Source: Actinophytocola sp036378875 (GTDB taxonomy: Bacteria; Actinomycetota; Actinomycetes; Mycobacteriales; Pseudonocardiaceae). From it: a stretch of DNA of 64,000 nucleotides. The stretch spans positions 62,001 through 126,000 of the forward strand of contig NZ_DASUVO010000174.1 of NCBI RefSeq assembly GCF_036378875.1, written 5' to 3'. This document shows, in pieces, positions 48,812-57,662 of this stretch. The position numbers and the translations under genes are program-made. The notes beneath the pieces were generated by a model. The model searched no databases and was not told the origin of the DNA. It was given only the letters and a program-made list of their open reading frames with translations. Within the stretch, counting starts at the first letter, position 1. Each line of letters opens with the position of its first letter.

Positions 48812-51800
48812 GTGAGCCGGATGCGATTTCGGGTCCTTGGTCCGATGCAGGTCTGGCACGGCGACGGGTGGCAGTCCATACGGGCCGCGCAACCACGGGT
48901 CGTGCTGGCCGTCCTGCTCGCCGAGGCTGGTCAGGTGGTCAGTGCGGACCGGCTCGTCGACGAACTGTGGGGTGAACGCCCGCCGAGGACCGCGCTCAAC
49001 ACCATCCAGGGATACGTTGCCCGGCTGCGGAAACTGCTCGGCGGCACCGCGGAATCCCGCCTGTTGACCCGAGATCGCGGCTATCTGCTGGATGTCGCCG
49101 ACGGCGCACTGGACTCGCACGTGTTCGAGCGGCTCGTCGAGGCCGGGCAACGCAGTGTGGCCGCCGGCGAGCTGGCCGCCGGGGTGGACCTGCTGGTCGA
49201 GGCGCTGGCGCTGTGGCGCGGGCCGGCGCTGCACGACGTGCCGACCTCCCCTGTCGTCACCGCCGAGGCGAACCGCCTGGAGCAGCGACGGCTCACGGCG
49301 CTGGAGGCGCGGCTCGGCGCGGAACTCGCGCTGGGCCGACATGTCGAGATCGTCGACGAGCTGCAGCGCCTCGTCGACGAGTTTCCGTTGCGCGAACAGC
49401 TTCGGTGCCAGCTGATGCTCGCGATGTACCGGTGTGGCAGGCGGGCCGAGGCGCTCGACGTCTACCGGAACGGTCGTGCGGTGCTGGTCGCCGAGCTCGG
49501 CATGGAACCCGGGCCCGAGCTGCGTGAGCTGGAAAGGGCAATCCTCGCCGACGACCGCGCCCTCACCAACACGAGAACCACGCGGCGGGTCACGCCAGCG
49601 CAAATCCCCGGCGGTGTCGCCGGGTTCACCGGCCGGCACACGCTTCTGCGGCAGCTCGACGGCTTGTCGCCGCAGCGGGGACCGGCGGTCGCGATCGTGA
49701 CGATCACCGGGACGCCCGGTGTCGGCAAGACCGCGCTCGCCGTGCACTGGGCGCATCGCGTGCGGGACCGGTTCGGCGACGGCCAGCTGTACGTGAACCT
49801 GCGCGGGTACGCGGCCGGCCAGCCGGTGCGGCCGATCGACGCGCTCGCCCGGTTCCTGCACGCGCTCGGGGTGCCGGCCGAGCAGGTGCCGACCGACGTC
49901 GACGAGGCCGCCGCCCTCTATCGCAGTGTGCTCGCCGACCGGCGCATGCTCGTCCTGCTCGACAACGCGCACCACCCCGACCAGGTCCGGCCGCTGCTGC
50001 CCGGCGCGCCCGGCTGTCTCGTGCTGGTCACCAGCCGGGACGCGCTGACCGGCCTGGTCGCGCGGGACGGCGCGCGGGGACTGCGCCTCGACGTGCTGAC
50101 CGGGACCGAAGCGAACCAGTTGCTCACCTACCTGCTCGGCGACGACCTCGTACGAGCCGAACCCGCCGCGGTCGCCGAACTGGCCGAGCTGTGCGCGTAC
50201 CTGCCGCTGGCCCTGCGCATCACGGCGGCCAACCTCGGCGAGCACACCGTGGCCGAGTACTGCGAGCTGCTGCGCGCCGGCAACCGGCTGGCCGCACTGC
50301 AGGTCGACGGCGACGAACAGGCCGCGGTGCGTGCCGCGTTCGACCTGTCCTACGCCGCACTGCCGGACGACGCGCGCCGGCTGTTCCGGTTGCTGGGCCT
50401 GGTGCCGGGCACGGACGTGACAGTGGAGGCGGTCGCCGCGCTCGCCGGCATCGACAGTGCCACAGCTGGCGACCTGCTGACCCGGCTCGCCGCCGCACAC
50501 CTGGTCGACCACCACGCGGACCGGTACGGCTGCCACGACCTGCTTCGCCTGTACGCCAGCGAACGGGGCGAGCAGGAGGACAGCGCAGCCGAACGGGACG
50601 CCGCGGTACATCGGCTGTATGACTGGTACCTGCGCACCGTCGACGCCGCCGCGACCCTGCTGTACCCGCAGTCGCGCCGGCTCACGCTGCCCCCGGCCGA
50701 CGGCGCCGACACAGCCGGCAGCGCCTTCGCGGACAACACGGCGGCACTGGCGTGGTTGGACGCCGAGCGGCACAACCTGGTCGCCGCGGTGCGGCACCGA
50801 CCGCTGCCCGTGGTGGCCCTGCTGGCCGACGCACTGCGCGGCTACTTCTGGCTTCGTATGTACACAGTGGACTGGCTGGCGGTCGCGCACGCCGGCCTCA
50901 CGGCAGCGGAAGCCAACGAGGACCTCACCGCGCAGACCGGCGCACTCCTCAGCCTCGCCGACGCCAACTTCCGGATGGGGAACTACCAGCAGGCCATCGA
51001 GTTCTCCACCCGCGCACTCGACACCGCACGAAGAACCGGCTGGGCGGAAGGCGAAGCCGCCGCCCTCAACAACCTGGGCAACCTGCACAACCTCTCGGGC
51101 CAGCCGCGAGCGGCCGTGGAGTTCTACCAGACCGCCCTCGCGCTCAACCAACGAATCGGCCGGCTGACCAGCCAGTTCAACAATCTGGGCAACCTGGGCA
51201 TCGCCTACCAGCACCTGGGCGACCTGCAGGCAGCCCACAGACGGTATGCCGAGGCACTGGCGATCGGGCGTGAGATCGGGGCGCCCCACGCGGAAGCGGC
51301 CAAGCTCAGCGATCTCGGTTCGGTACTGCACGACCTCGGCCGGCTCAACGAGGCACGAGATCACCTGCTGCGCGCGCTGACCCAACACCGTGAGGTCGGC
51401 GACCGGGCCACGGAGATCGAAACCCGCAACCGACTGGCCGACGTTCTCAGCGATATCGGCGAACAAGCCGTCGCGCTCGAGCACGCACAGGCGGCGCTGA
51501 CCATGGCACGGGAGATCGCATACCCACACGGTGAAGTCGACGCGCTGAACACATTGGGCACCGTCCACCTGCGCCTTGGGCACAAGAGCACCGCGGTCGA
51601 CCATCACCAGCAGGCGGTGGCTTTGGCCCGCGACACCTCCCATCGGCACGGCGAGGCTCTCGGTTTGATCGGTCTGGCCGCCGCACGCCGAAGACCCGAA
51701 GACGCCACGCAGACAATCGATCTGGCGAACAAGATCGGCTACCGGGTACTCGAAGCCCGGGCCAGGACCGTTCTGGCGGCCATCCAACTCGACCGGGACG

Positions 51801-52066
51801 AGTTGTTCGAGGCCGAGGACCTCGCACAGCTCGCGCTCACCTCGCATCGGGAAACCGGCTACCGCCTGGGTGAAGCGCAGGCACTGCTGGTCCTGGGTGA
51901 GGTCGCTGAGCGAACCGGCAACCCCACCCAGGCATCGGAACGGCGGCGCGATGCGGCCATACTGCTGGCCGACATCGGCGCCGCCGCTTCGGACACCGCG
52001 CACTCACCAGGCCGGGGGCTGGGGTGGGCAAGTGCGGCTGCGGTGTCACGTCATGAGGGTGAGTAG
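48812..52066 (+). CDS. SARP/AfsR-type regulator with NB-ARC and TPR domains
   Basis: A 1084-residue regulator. It has an OmpR-like DNA-binding domain (RFRVLGPMQVW to DRGYLLDV), a BTAD (about 105-250, ending EPGPELRELERAIL), an NB-ARC ATPase with P-loop TGTPGVGKTAL near 310, then TPR units (LNNLGNLHNLSGQ, FNNLGNLGIAYQHLGD) to the end. This is the full AfsR layout, acting as an ATP-dependent, signal-integrating activator of secondary metabolism or stress. CATAAT at 48797-48802 is a likely -10, giving a nearly leaderless GTG 48812; ATG 48821 is an alternative start. Confidence 0.92.
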   Translation: MSRMRFRVLGPMQVWHGDGWQSIRAAQPRVVLAVLLAEAGQVVSADRLVDELWGERPPRTALNTIQGYVARLRKLLGGTAESRLLTRDRGYLLDVADGALDSHVFERLVEAGQRSVAAGELAAGVDLLVEALALWRGPALHDVPTSPVVTAEANRLEQRRLTALEARLGAELALGRHVEIVDELQRLVDEFPLREQLRCQLMLAMYRCGRRAEALDVYRNGRAVLVAELGMEPGPELRELERAILADDRALTNTRTTRRVTPAQIPGGVAGFTGRHTLLRQLDGLSPQRGPAVAIVTITGTPGVGKTALAVHWAHRVRDRFGDGQLYVNLRGYAAGQPVRPIDALARFLHALGVPAEQVPTDVDEAAALYRSVLADRRMLVLLDNAHHPDQVRPLLPGAPGCLVLVTSRDALTGLVARDGARGLRLDVLTGTEANQLLTYLLGDDLVRAEPAAVAELAELCAYLPLALRITAANLGEHTVAEYCELLRAGNRLAALQVDGDEQAAVRAAFDLSYAALPDDARRLFRLLGLVPGTDVTVEAVAALAGIDSATAGDLLTRLAAAHLVDHHADRYGCHDLLRLYASERGEQEDSAAERDAAVHRLYDWYLRTVDAAATLLYPQSRRLTLPPADGADTAGSAFADNTAALAWLDAERHNLVAAVRHRPLPVVALLADALRGYFWLRMYTVDWLAVAHAGLTAAEANEDLTAQTGALLSLADANFRMGNYQQAIEFSTRALDTARRTGWAEGEAAALNNLGNLHNLSGQPRAAVEFYQTALALNQRIGRLTSQFNNLGNLGIAYQHLGDLQAAHRRYAEALAIGREIGAPHAEAAKLSDLGSVLHDLGRLNEARDHLLRALTQHREVGDRATEIETRNRLADVLSDIGEQAVALEHAQAALTMAREIAYPHGEVDALNTLGTVHLRLGHKSTAVDHHQQAVALARDTSHRHGEALGLIGLAAARRRPEDATQTIDLANKIGYRVLEARARTVLAAIQLDRDELFEAEDLAQLALTSHRETGYRLGEAQALLVLGEVAERTGNPTQASERRRDAAILLADIGAAASDTAHSPGRGLGWASAAAVSRHEGE

Positions 52067-53100
52067 TAGTTCAGCGTGAACACCTGGTTGGCCGGCGCGC
52101 CGGCCCCGTCGAAGCAGGCGACGTCGACCGTGCCCGGCCACTCCGGATCGGCGAGGTTGAAGTTCCAGCCGGTCGGGACGCAGAAGCCGGCGGTGTCACC
52201 GTTGACCGAGACGTGCAGCGTGAACGCCTCCGCCAGCGCGCCATGGACCCGAACCTGGTAGGTGCCCACGTTGGGGACGGGCCGCCGCACGACGTGCGTG
52301 TAGCCGTTCGGCCCCCGGTTGCGGTTGGGGTCGGGAGGGTAGGGATCCGGGCTCGACCAATCAGGCCGGTCAGCCTGGAGGTAGCCGAAGTGCTCCGTGT
52401 CACCCCCGATGATCGACCGCTCACGCGCGTAGACGAGTGTCCACTGTGGCGGGACGGGTGACTGCCCGAACAGGTTCTTGCACTTGACTTGTGCGGTCAC
52501 ACCGGACGTCGTCTGGACCCACGACATGACCGAGCAGCGAGCAGGCGACCGCCCCACCGCGGTCACCTGTACGTTTCCGCCGTTGGTGAAGCCGGCTCGG
52601 GTGAACTGGACGGTCGAGACACCCGACGACGCGTCGGTGGAGATACTCGTCCCGCCCGGGAAGCTCGTCGCCTGGGGTCCGCTGAACGCGAAGCCGTAGG
52701 CGCTGTTCGCCGGAGAGTCCGCCGGCGGCGAGAAGAACGTCAGCATGAACTTGCTGTTCTTGCGGGCCGTCCCGGCGTAGCAGTCGACATACATCAGGCC
52801 GTTCGAACCGAAGGACGCGAGCTGGCAGTGCACGCCGTTCCCCCCGACAGCGGTGACCATGGGGACACCAGGCGCTCCCACGCCGTCCAGTTCCACCCGG
52901 TAGCGGCCGTCGGCGTACTTCGTCACCGAACCCTTGGCGCCGTCTTGGTTCTCGGGCACGTATGTGCCCGTCAGCGACTCCTTGTCCGCGTAGAGAAAGG
53001 TCCAGACCCCCGGCCGGACCTCCGCCTGGACGGGCGCGGCTACCGCCAACGCCGACAAGACCGTTACCGCTAGGACTACCGCTCTCCTCACTTCCCCCAT
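52051..53100 (-). CDS. Secreted protein with three related beta-rich repeats, function unknown
   Basis: A 349-residue protein with signal peptide (RRAVVLAVTVLSALAVAAPV) and three similar units of about 100-110 residues. Each has a pattern of Cys, Trp and a closing FTL/FML-type strand: VHCQLASF...YVDCYAG, ARCSVMSWVQTT...VKCKNL, FCVPTGWNF...VACFDGAG. The pairs of Cys probably form disulfides. I cannot name the family; related repeat proteins are common in filamentous actinomycetes. ATG 53100 lies close to its ribosome site (GAGGGGAG), so GTG 53091 may be the real start. The last 16 bp overlap the convergent SARP gene. Confidence 0.75.
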   Translation of the reverse strand: MGEVRRAVVLAVTVLSALAVAAPVQAEVRPGVWTFLYADKESLTGTYVPENQDGAKGSVTKYADGRYRVELDGVGAPGVPMVTAVGGNGVHCQLASFGSNGLMYVDCYAGTARKNSKFMLTFFSPPADSPANSAYGFAFSGPQATSFPGGTSISTDASSGVSTVQFTRAGFTNGGNVQVTAVGRSPARCSVMSWVQTTSGVTAQVKCKNLFGQSPVPPQWTLVYARERSIIGGDTEHFGYLQADRPDWSSPDPYPPDPNRNRGPNGYTHVVRRPVPNVGTYQVRVHGALAEAFTLHVSVNGDTAGFCVPTGWNFNLADPEWPGTVDVACFDGAGAPANQVFTLNYYSPS

Positions 53101-53188
53101 CTCCCCTCGTGCACTGCTCAGCTGCGTGAGAGAACCTTCGCTGTCCTCGCTGAGTTGGCGCTGAGTTGGCGAGTCAGGTGTGCGTGAA

Positions 53189-53247
53189 CTAAACGTACGG
53201 TCGACCGTATGTTTTGATAATGGGTGTACGGTCGACCGTACGTTTAG
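53189..53247. promoter_or_regulatory. Double palindrome, core TACGGTCGACCGTA (copy 3), in TetR promoter
   Basis: Arms 53189-53209 and 53227-53247 are exact 21-bp reverse complements (each containing TACGGTCGACCGTA), with 17 bases between. The right arm ends 15 bp before the TetR start codon. In this location it is very probably the operator of that TetR, also acting on the divergent secreted-protein gene. The same core occurs in two convergent gene ends at 25417-25471 and 41482-41539. Confidence 0.75.
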
Positions 53248-53262
53248 AGCGCGGGAGGCTGG

Positions 53263-53859
53263 ATGAGCAAGACCGATGGGCGGCTGCTGCGCGGCGCCCG
53301 GTCCCGGCAGACGATTCTGAAGCACGCTGTCGACCTGGCCTCGCACGACGGGCTGTTCGGTCTCAGCTTCGGCCGGCTGGCCAGCGACCTCGAGGTCGGC
53401 AAGAGCAGTGTGCAAACCCTGTTCGGCAGCAAGCAAAAGCTGCTGCTCGAGACGATCGAGACCGCGGCGGCGGCGTTCCAGGACGCGGTCGTCAAGCCCG
53501 CGCTCCAGGCACCACGCGGGCTGACGCGTCTGCGAGCGATGATCGACGCCTGGATCGTCTACGCCGAGGAGCCGCTGTTCTACGGCGGCTGCTTCTGGGC
53601 CGCCAACCTCGCCGACTTCGATGACCGTCCCGGGCCGGTCCATGACGCGTTGTTCCGGCATCGGCGGGCCTGGCGGGATGGCCTGACCGCGGAAGTGCGG
53701 CACGCGATCGACTCCGGCGACCTCACCGACCGCGACCCGGACCTCACGTCGTTCCAGCTCGAGGCCGTGCTCCTCGCCACGAACACCGCGTTGCGGCTCG
53801 GTGAGAAGGGCGCGGTGTGGCGGGCGCGCTACGCCATCGACGCGCTTCTCAAGCCGTGA
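53263..53859 (+). CDS. TetR family repressor
   Basis: A 198-residue repressor with helix-turn-helix SFGRLASDLEVGKSSVQTLF at residues 34-53 and a TetR_C-type ligand domain (WIVYAEEPLFYGGCFWAAN). The double palindrome 15 bp upstream is its expected operator. ATG 53263 has GGGAGG about 8 bases upstream. The next gene on the other strand ends one base after its stop. The ligand is unknown. Confidence 0.9.
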   Translation: MSKTDGRLLRGARSRQTILKHAVDLASHDGLFGLSFGRLASDLEVGKSSVQTLFGSKQKLLLETIETAAAAFQDAVVKPALQAPRGLTRLRAMIDAWIVYAEEPLFYGGCFWAANLADFDDRPGPVHDALFRHRRAWRDGLTAEVRHAIDSGDLTDRDPDLTSFQLEAVLLATNTALRLGEKGAVWRARYAIDALLKP

Positions 53860-54873
53860 TCACTCCGCCGGGTGCCAGCCCAGCGCCGGGCCGAGCTTCT
53901 CGGCGATGTCGGTCAGGATCTGCACGTAGTCCTCGTGGTCGAAGCTGAACGGCAGGGCGAAGGCGACCTCGTCGATCTCCCGGTACGCGGCGTGCGAGTG
54001 CAGCCGCTCGGCGATCTCGTCGGACGTGCCGACGTAGTCCGGGGAGAACAGCAATCGCGCCGGGCCCTGCGGGGACGCGGTTCTTGGCAGGCGTTTGGCC
54101 GCGTACTCCGCGTACTTGTCCCGTTGCGCCGCGGTCGCGCTGTCCGTCGGGACGACCACCAGGCCCTGCGACACGCGTGCCCGGTCACCGTCGGGATGCT
54201 TGGCGCGGAACGCGCGCACGTGTGACAGCTGGATCTCCGCGAAGTCGATCGACTCGCCCTCCGCCTTCACCACGCTGCTGGTCAGGAAGTTCATCGCGTG
54301 CTCGCCAGCCCACTCCGCCGACCGCAGGCTGGCGCCGCCGTACCACATGCGGCTGCCGAGTCCGGGCGAGTGCGGCTGCACACGGTCGGAGAACACCTCG
54401 AAACCCTCGGTGGCGGGGGCCGCCGTCGCGGGCTCGCCACGCACGAAGCCCAGCAGCCGCTTCACCCGCTCGTAGCTGAAGTCCTCGACCTCGGCCGTGT
54501 CCGGGTACAGCGCCTCCTTGACCTCCTCGTACCGCATCGGCGGGCCGACGCTCAGGCCCGGGTTGAGCCGGCCGCCGGAGAGGATGTCGACGGTCGCCCA
54601 GTCCTCCGCGAGGCGCAGCGGGTTCTCCCAGCCGAGCGGGGTGACCGCGGTGCCGAGGTGGATGCGGCTCGTGCGCTGGGACACCGCGGCGAGAACCGCG
54701 ACCGGCGACGAGATCCCGAACTGCAGATGGCGGTGACGCACCCACGCGCTGTCGAAGCCGAGCCGCTCCCCCAGCTCGATGATCTCCAGCGTCGACTCGT
54801 GGCCGCGGCGGGGATCAGCCTCGTCGAACAGCCCGATCGTCAGAAAACCCAAGTTCCGCAGCGGTTTCGGCAC
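53860..54873 (-). CDS. LLM class flavin-dependent oxidoreductase
   Basis: A 337-residue luciferase-like TIM-barrel monooxygenase. It has the N-terminal GFLTIGLFDE, the flavin-region segments GFDSAWVRHRHLQFG and TSRIHLGTAVTPLGWENP, and DILSGGRLNPGLSVG. Uses FMNH2 or F420; the actinobacterial branch with this WVRHRH motif tends to use FMN, but this cannot be decided here. GTG 54873 is chosen because the frame upstream is antisense-like extension over the EamA gene. Its start overlaps the 3' end of the EamA gene, so they may be co-transcribed. Confidence 0.85.
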   Translation of the reverse strand: MPKPLRNLGFLTIGLFDEADPRRGHESTLEIIELGERLGFDSAWVRHRHLQFGISSPVAVLAAVSQRTSRIHLGTAVTPLGWENPLRLAEDWATVDILSGGRLNPGLSVGPPMRYEEVKEALYPDTAEVEDFSYERVKRLLGFVRGEPATAAPATEGFEVFSDRVQPHSPGLGSRMWYGGASLRSAEWAGEHAMNFLTSSVVKAEGESIDFAEIQLSHVRAFRAKHPDGDRARVSQGLVVVPTDSATAAQRDKYAEYAAKRLPRTASPQGPARLLFSPDYVGTSDEIAERLHSHAAYREIDEVAFALPFSFDHEDYVQILTDIAEKLGPALGWHPAE

Positions 54874-55744
54874 GCCGCCGATGGTACGGCGCTGGCGGGC
54901 TCGCGGTGGCGCGCCCAACATGTGGAACGAGGATCCCGGCGAGCACCAGCGCCAGCCCGCACAGCTGCCGGAGGCTGAGCGTCTCGGCGGCGATCGCCGT
55001 GCCCAGCAGCACACCGGTCACCGGGTTCAGCAACCCGACGAGCCCGACGGTCCCCGCGTCCAGGTGCCGCAGACCCGCGAACCACGCGGCGAAGGCCAGC
55101 GCCGTCGCGATCACCGTCACGTACGCGAAGCCGAGCACGGCCGGCCCGTCGAGCACCGGTACCGGCTCGGCCAGCACGGCCACCGGCAGCAGGACGAGCG
55201 CGCCGGCGATCAGCTGCCAGGCGGTCAGCGACAGGACGTCCACACCGTCACTCCACTTCTTCGCCAGCACGTAGCCAAGCGAGGACATGACCATCGCGCC
55301 GATCGACGCCAGCACACCGCGCGGGTCGGCCGCCACCACGCCCGAGAACAGCATCAACGCGACTCCCGCGATCCCCAGGGCGGCGCCGAGAAGGTGCCGG
55401 GGCCGTGGCGGGGTGGCGACGAGCAGCCACGCGAACAACATCATCACGATCGGCGAGGTCGCCATGACCGTGGCCGCCACACTCGTCGGCAGCAGCTGCG
55501 CGGCGACGTAGATCAGGACGAAGAACGCGCCGACATTCAACGTGCCGAGAACCAGCGACCGCCACCACCACGACCCGCTAGGCAGCCGTCTCCGCAGCGC
55601 GAGCAGGAGCAGGCCGGCCGGCAGCGCACGGAGAAGAGCACCGTACAGAGGGTGACCGGCGGGCAGGAACTCGTGCGTGACGTAGTAGTTCGAGCCCCAG
55701 GCCACGGGCGCGACCGCGGTGACGAGCACCCATTTAGCTTCCAC
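54815..55744 (-). CDS. EamA/DMT-family transporter
   Basis: A 309-residue protein with ten hydrophobic segments in two EamA repeats: WGSNYYVTHEFLPAG in the first and the paired MVMSSLGYVLAKKW and YVTVIATALAFAAWFAGL in the second. Drug/metabolite exporters of this type move amino acids or small metabolites outward. GTG 55744 lies 7 bases from a TATAGT -10 box on the minus strand (55752-55757), suggesting a leaderless transcript. It is divergent from a MarR gene with operator-like repeats covering both starts. The C-terminal 30 residues are basic and cytoplasmic. Confidence 0.88.
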   Translation of the reverse strand: MEAKWVLVTAVAPVAWGSNYYVTHEFLPAGHPLYGALLRALPAGLLLLALRRRLPSGSWWWRSLVLGTLNVGAFFVLIYVAAQLLPTSVAATVMATSPIVMMLFAWLLVATPPRPRHLLGAALGIAGVALMLFSGVVAADPRGVLASIGAMVMSSLGYVLAKKWSDGVDVLSLTAWQLIAGALVLLPVAVLAEPVPVLDGPAVLGFAYVTVIATALAFAAWFAGLRHLDAGTVGLVGLLNPVTGVLLGTAIAAETLSLRQLCGLALVLAGILVPHVGRATASPPAPYHRRRAETAAELGFSDDRAVRRG

Positions 55745-55777
55745 GGAAGCTACTATAGCTTCCCGGGAAGGTATATT
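55736..55777. promoter_or_regulatory. Face-to-face promoters and palindromes between EamA and MarR genes
   Basis: Two related palindromes, TAGCTTCCACGGAAGCTA (55736-55753) and TAGCTTCCCGGGAAGGTA (55757-55774), lie 21 bp apart. The first covers the EamA start codon and part of its -10 (TATAGT, minus strand); the second precedes TATATT (55772-55777), which lies 8 bases before the MarR GTG. Both promoters can be shut by a MarR protein bound to these sites. Confidence 0.75.
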
Positions 55778-55784
55778 GGCTCTC

Positions 55785-56273
55785 GTGAAGGACCACGTCG
55801 CACGAATACAGGCAGAGTGGGCACGTGAGCGCCCTGACCTGGACGTTCGTCCACAGGGCGTGATCGGGCGGCTGCACCGGTTGGCCGGGCACCTCACCGA
55901 GCAACTGTGTGTCGTGTACCGGCGCTACGGCCTCGGCGAGGGCGAGTTCGACGTGCTCGCGGCGCTGCGCCGGGCCGGGCCACCGTTCGAGCGGGCCCCT
56001 GGCGAGCTGGCGCAGTTCACGATGGTCACCACCGGCGCGATGACCAAACGCCTCGACCGCCTGGAACGTGACGGGCTGGTCGCCCGCCGACGCAGCGCCG
56101 CGGACGGCCGCGGACGGGTCGTCGCCCTCACGCCCGCCGGCCGCGAACTGATCGACCGCGCGTTCACCGAACACATGGCCAACGAACACCGCCTGCTGTC
56201 CGATTTGACCGACGAGCAGGCCGCCGAACTGGAGAAACTGCTGACCCAGTGGCTGACCCGCTTCGAAAGCTGA
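55785..56273 (+). CDS. MarR family transcriptional regulator
   Basis: A 162-residue winged-helix regulator with PGELAQFTMVTTGAMTKRLD (recognition helix region) and wing RRSAADGRGRVVALT. MarR proteins dimerise and release DNA on binding phenolic or drug-like ligands. It should repress the divergent EamA exporter and itself through the twin palindromes at 55736-55774. GTG 55785 without ribosome site but with TATATT 8 bases upstream indicates a leaderless mRNA; the upstream open frame is not used. Confidence 0.9.
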   Translation: MKDHVARIQAEWARERPDLDVRPQGVIGRLHRLAGHLTEQLCVVYRRYGLGEGEFDVLAALRRAGPPFERAPGELAQFTMVTTGAMTKRLDRLERDGLVARRRSAADGRGRVVALTPAGRELIDRAFTEHMANEHRLLSDLTDEQAAELEKLLTQWLTRFES

Positions 56274-56295
56274 CCAGCTGAGGGCGGGAGCAGGG

Positions 56296-56766
56296 TCAGC
56301 GTGGCCTGTTGTTGCCGTTCTGCGTGTTCTGCACGCGGCCTATCAGGCGGTAGAGGTTGGCCAGTTCGGCACTCAGTGCGTCACGGATGCCGCCGATGCG
56401 GGTGCCGACCGCTACCGCGGCGGCCGCGAAGTCCTCACCCTGGGCCATCATCGGCATGGCGCCCGCGCGTTGGGACGCCTCGGCGACGATGCGGGCCGCT
56501 CTGGCGCGAGCCTCGTTCTCGATCTGTTCGGCGACGGCCTGGGCGCGCCGGACGATCGCCTCCGCGTTCCGTTGGGCTTCACCCATTACTCGATCGGTGT
56601 CCGCCCGCTTTTCCGCGAGTTTTGCGGTCAAGTCCTCAATCGTGTCGGCGACCAGGTCCAGGAATGCGTCGACCTGCTGCTCGTTGTACCCGCGAGAGAG
56701 CCGGCTCGACTGGTCGAAGACGACCGACTGGACGTCGTCGGAGGTCAACTTGCCAGGTCTGCTCAC
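56296..56766 (-). CDS. DivIVA-domain coiled-coil protein
   Basis: A 156-residue protein with an N-terminal DivIVA membrane-binding domain (KLTSDDVQSVVFDQSSRLSR, GYNEQQVDAFLDLV) followed by a long coiled coil (DLTAKLAEKRADTDRVMGEA to RIVAEASQRAG) and a helical tail. Short forms like this are accessory to the polar growth protein Wag31/DivIVA in actinobacteria and locate to cell poles or septa. There is no gene for peptidoglycan synthesis next to it, so its partner is elsewhere. It stands alone on its strand. Confidence 0.88.
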   Translation of the reverse strand: MSRPGKLTSDDVQSVVFDQSSRLSRGYNEQQVDAFLDLVADTIEDLTAKLAEKRADTDRVMGEAQRNAEAIVRRAQAVAEQIENEARARAARIVAEASQRAGAMPMMAQGEDFAAAAVAVGTRIGGIRDALSAELANLYRLIGRVQNTQNGNNRPR

Positions 56767-56889
56767 TGCACTCCACCCACTCCTGTGACATCACGAAGTG
56801 ATATCGCTGGCCCCGGTCTCGAACGAGATAGTAGGCGACCTGTCAATGGTCTGACCGGATCGAAATCCAGGGAAATGGAATTCCGCCGT

Positions 56890-57418
56890 TCAACTTCGCA
56901 CTCCAAAAGCCTTTCGCTCCTCCGCGGTGAGCTCCCGGGTGGCGCGCGTTCTGACCAGCGCGAGGACCTCCCGAGTGTCGCCGCAGACTTCGCAGTCTTG
57001 CACGCGGACCGAGCCGTCGTCGTGTGTCGTGAGTAACTCGTCACGCCAGCTGCTCACACTCTCCACGGTCGCCTGGTAGCCGCGGAACACGACCTCGCCC
57101 TCCTCGCCATCGACCGGCCAGCACCCGCACCGAACCACCACCGCCCGGCCGGACACGTACGGTCCCCTCGTGCCCACCGCTTGCCACCAAGCGCCCGTCC
57201 GCCGAGACCGCGACGGAGGAGACCGGGCCGCTGTGTCCATCTTGGATGGTCGGCTCGCCGGTCACCGTGGCGGGCCAGACACACACCGAACCGTCGGCAC
57301 AGCTGGTGACGACACGGCGACTGTCCGGGGTGAACGCGACCGTCGACCGCGCCTGACCGGTCAACTCCCGTTCCAGCGCGCCCGCGCTGCTCATCACCGG
57401 GCGCTCTGGTCGGGGCAT
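56890..57418 (-). pseudogene. Frameshifted WD40-repeat protein remnant
   Basis: In one frame the minus strand encodes WD40 units (STVAFTPDSRRVVTSCADGS, GHSGPVSSVAVSADGRLVAS). After about 57180 the homologous reading moves to another frame (VESVSSWRDELLTTHDDGSV, CEVCGDTREVLALVRTRATR, ELTAEERKAFGV), the usual C-terminus of actinobacterial WD40 domain proteins. Neither frame alone spans the gene, and the N-terminal effector part is missing. It is therefore a decayed 3' fragment of a larger WD40 gene. The gap 57419-57613 upstream contains nothing I recognise. Confidence 0.7.
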
Positions 57419-57613
57419 CGGACAAGTATGCCGCCGAGCCAACACTGTGCGGAGTTGTTTGTCCGGGCTGGTCACCGGAAACCGCACAACTCCTTGGCGA
57501 CTACACCTGTTCAGGGGCAGCCGCTCCGTCACCGCCCGAGGGGAGGTACCAGGAAATGATCGGCACGAGGGACTTCACGTTCGTGGCCATGAGCTGACTG
57601 TCACTGGGGGTAC

Positions 57614-57651
57614 GGCCAGGTCCGGGTCATCTGGGGGATCCGGACCTGGCC
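57614..57651. terminator. Terminator of the decarboxylase operon
   Basis: GGCCAGGTCCGG (57614-57625) and CCGGACCTGGCC (57640-57651) make a perfect 12-bp stem with a 14-base loop, 11 bp past the stop of the aromatic amino acid decarboxylase gene. Confidence 0.8.
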
Positions 57652-57662
57652 TTCCCGGTCGG

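Noticed and set aside
47951..52003. A 1350-codon open frame on the minus strand opposite the SARP regulator
   Set aside because: It is a by-product of GC-rich third positions in the real gene; its translation is low-complexity and shows no domain, while the plus strand has clear SARP, NB-ARC and TPR motifs.
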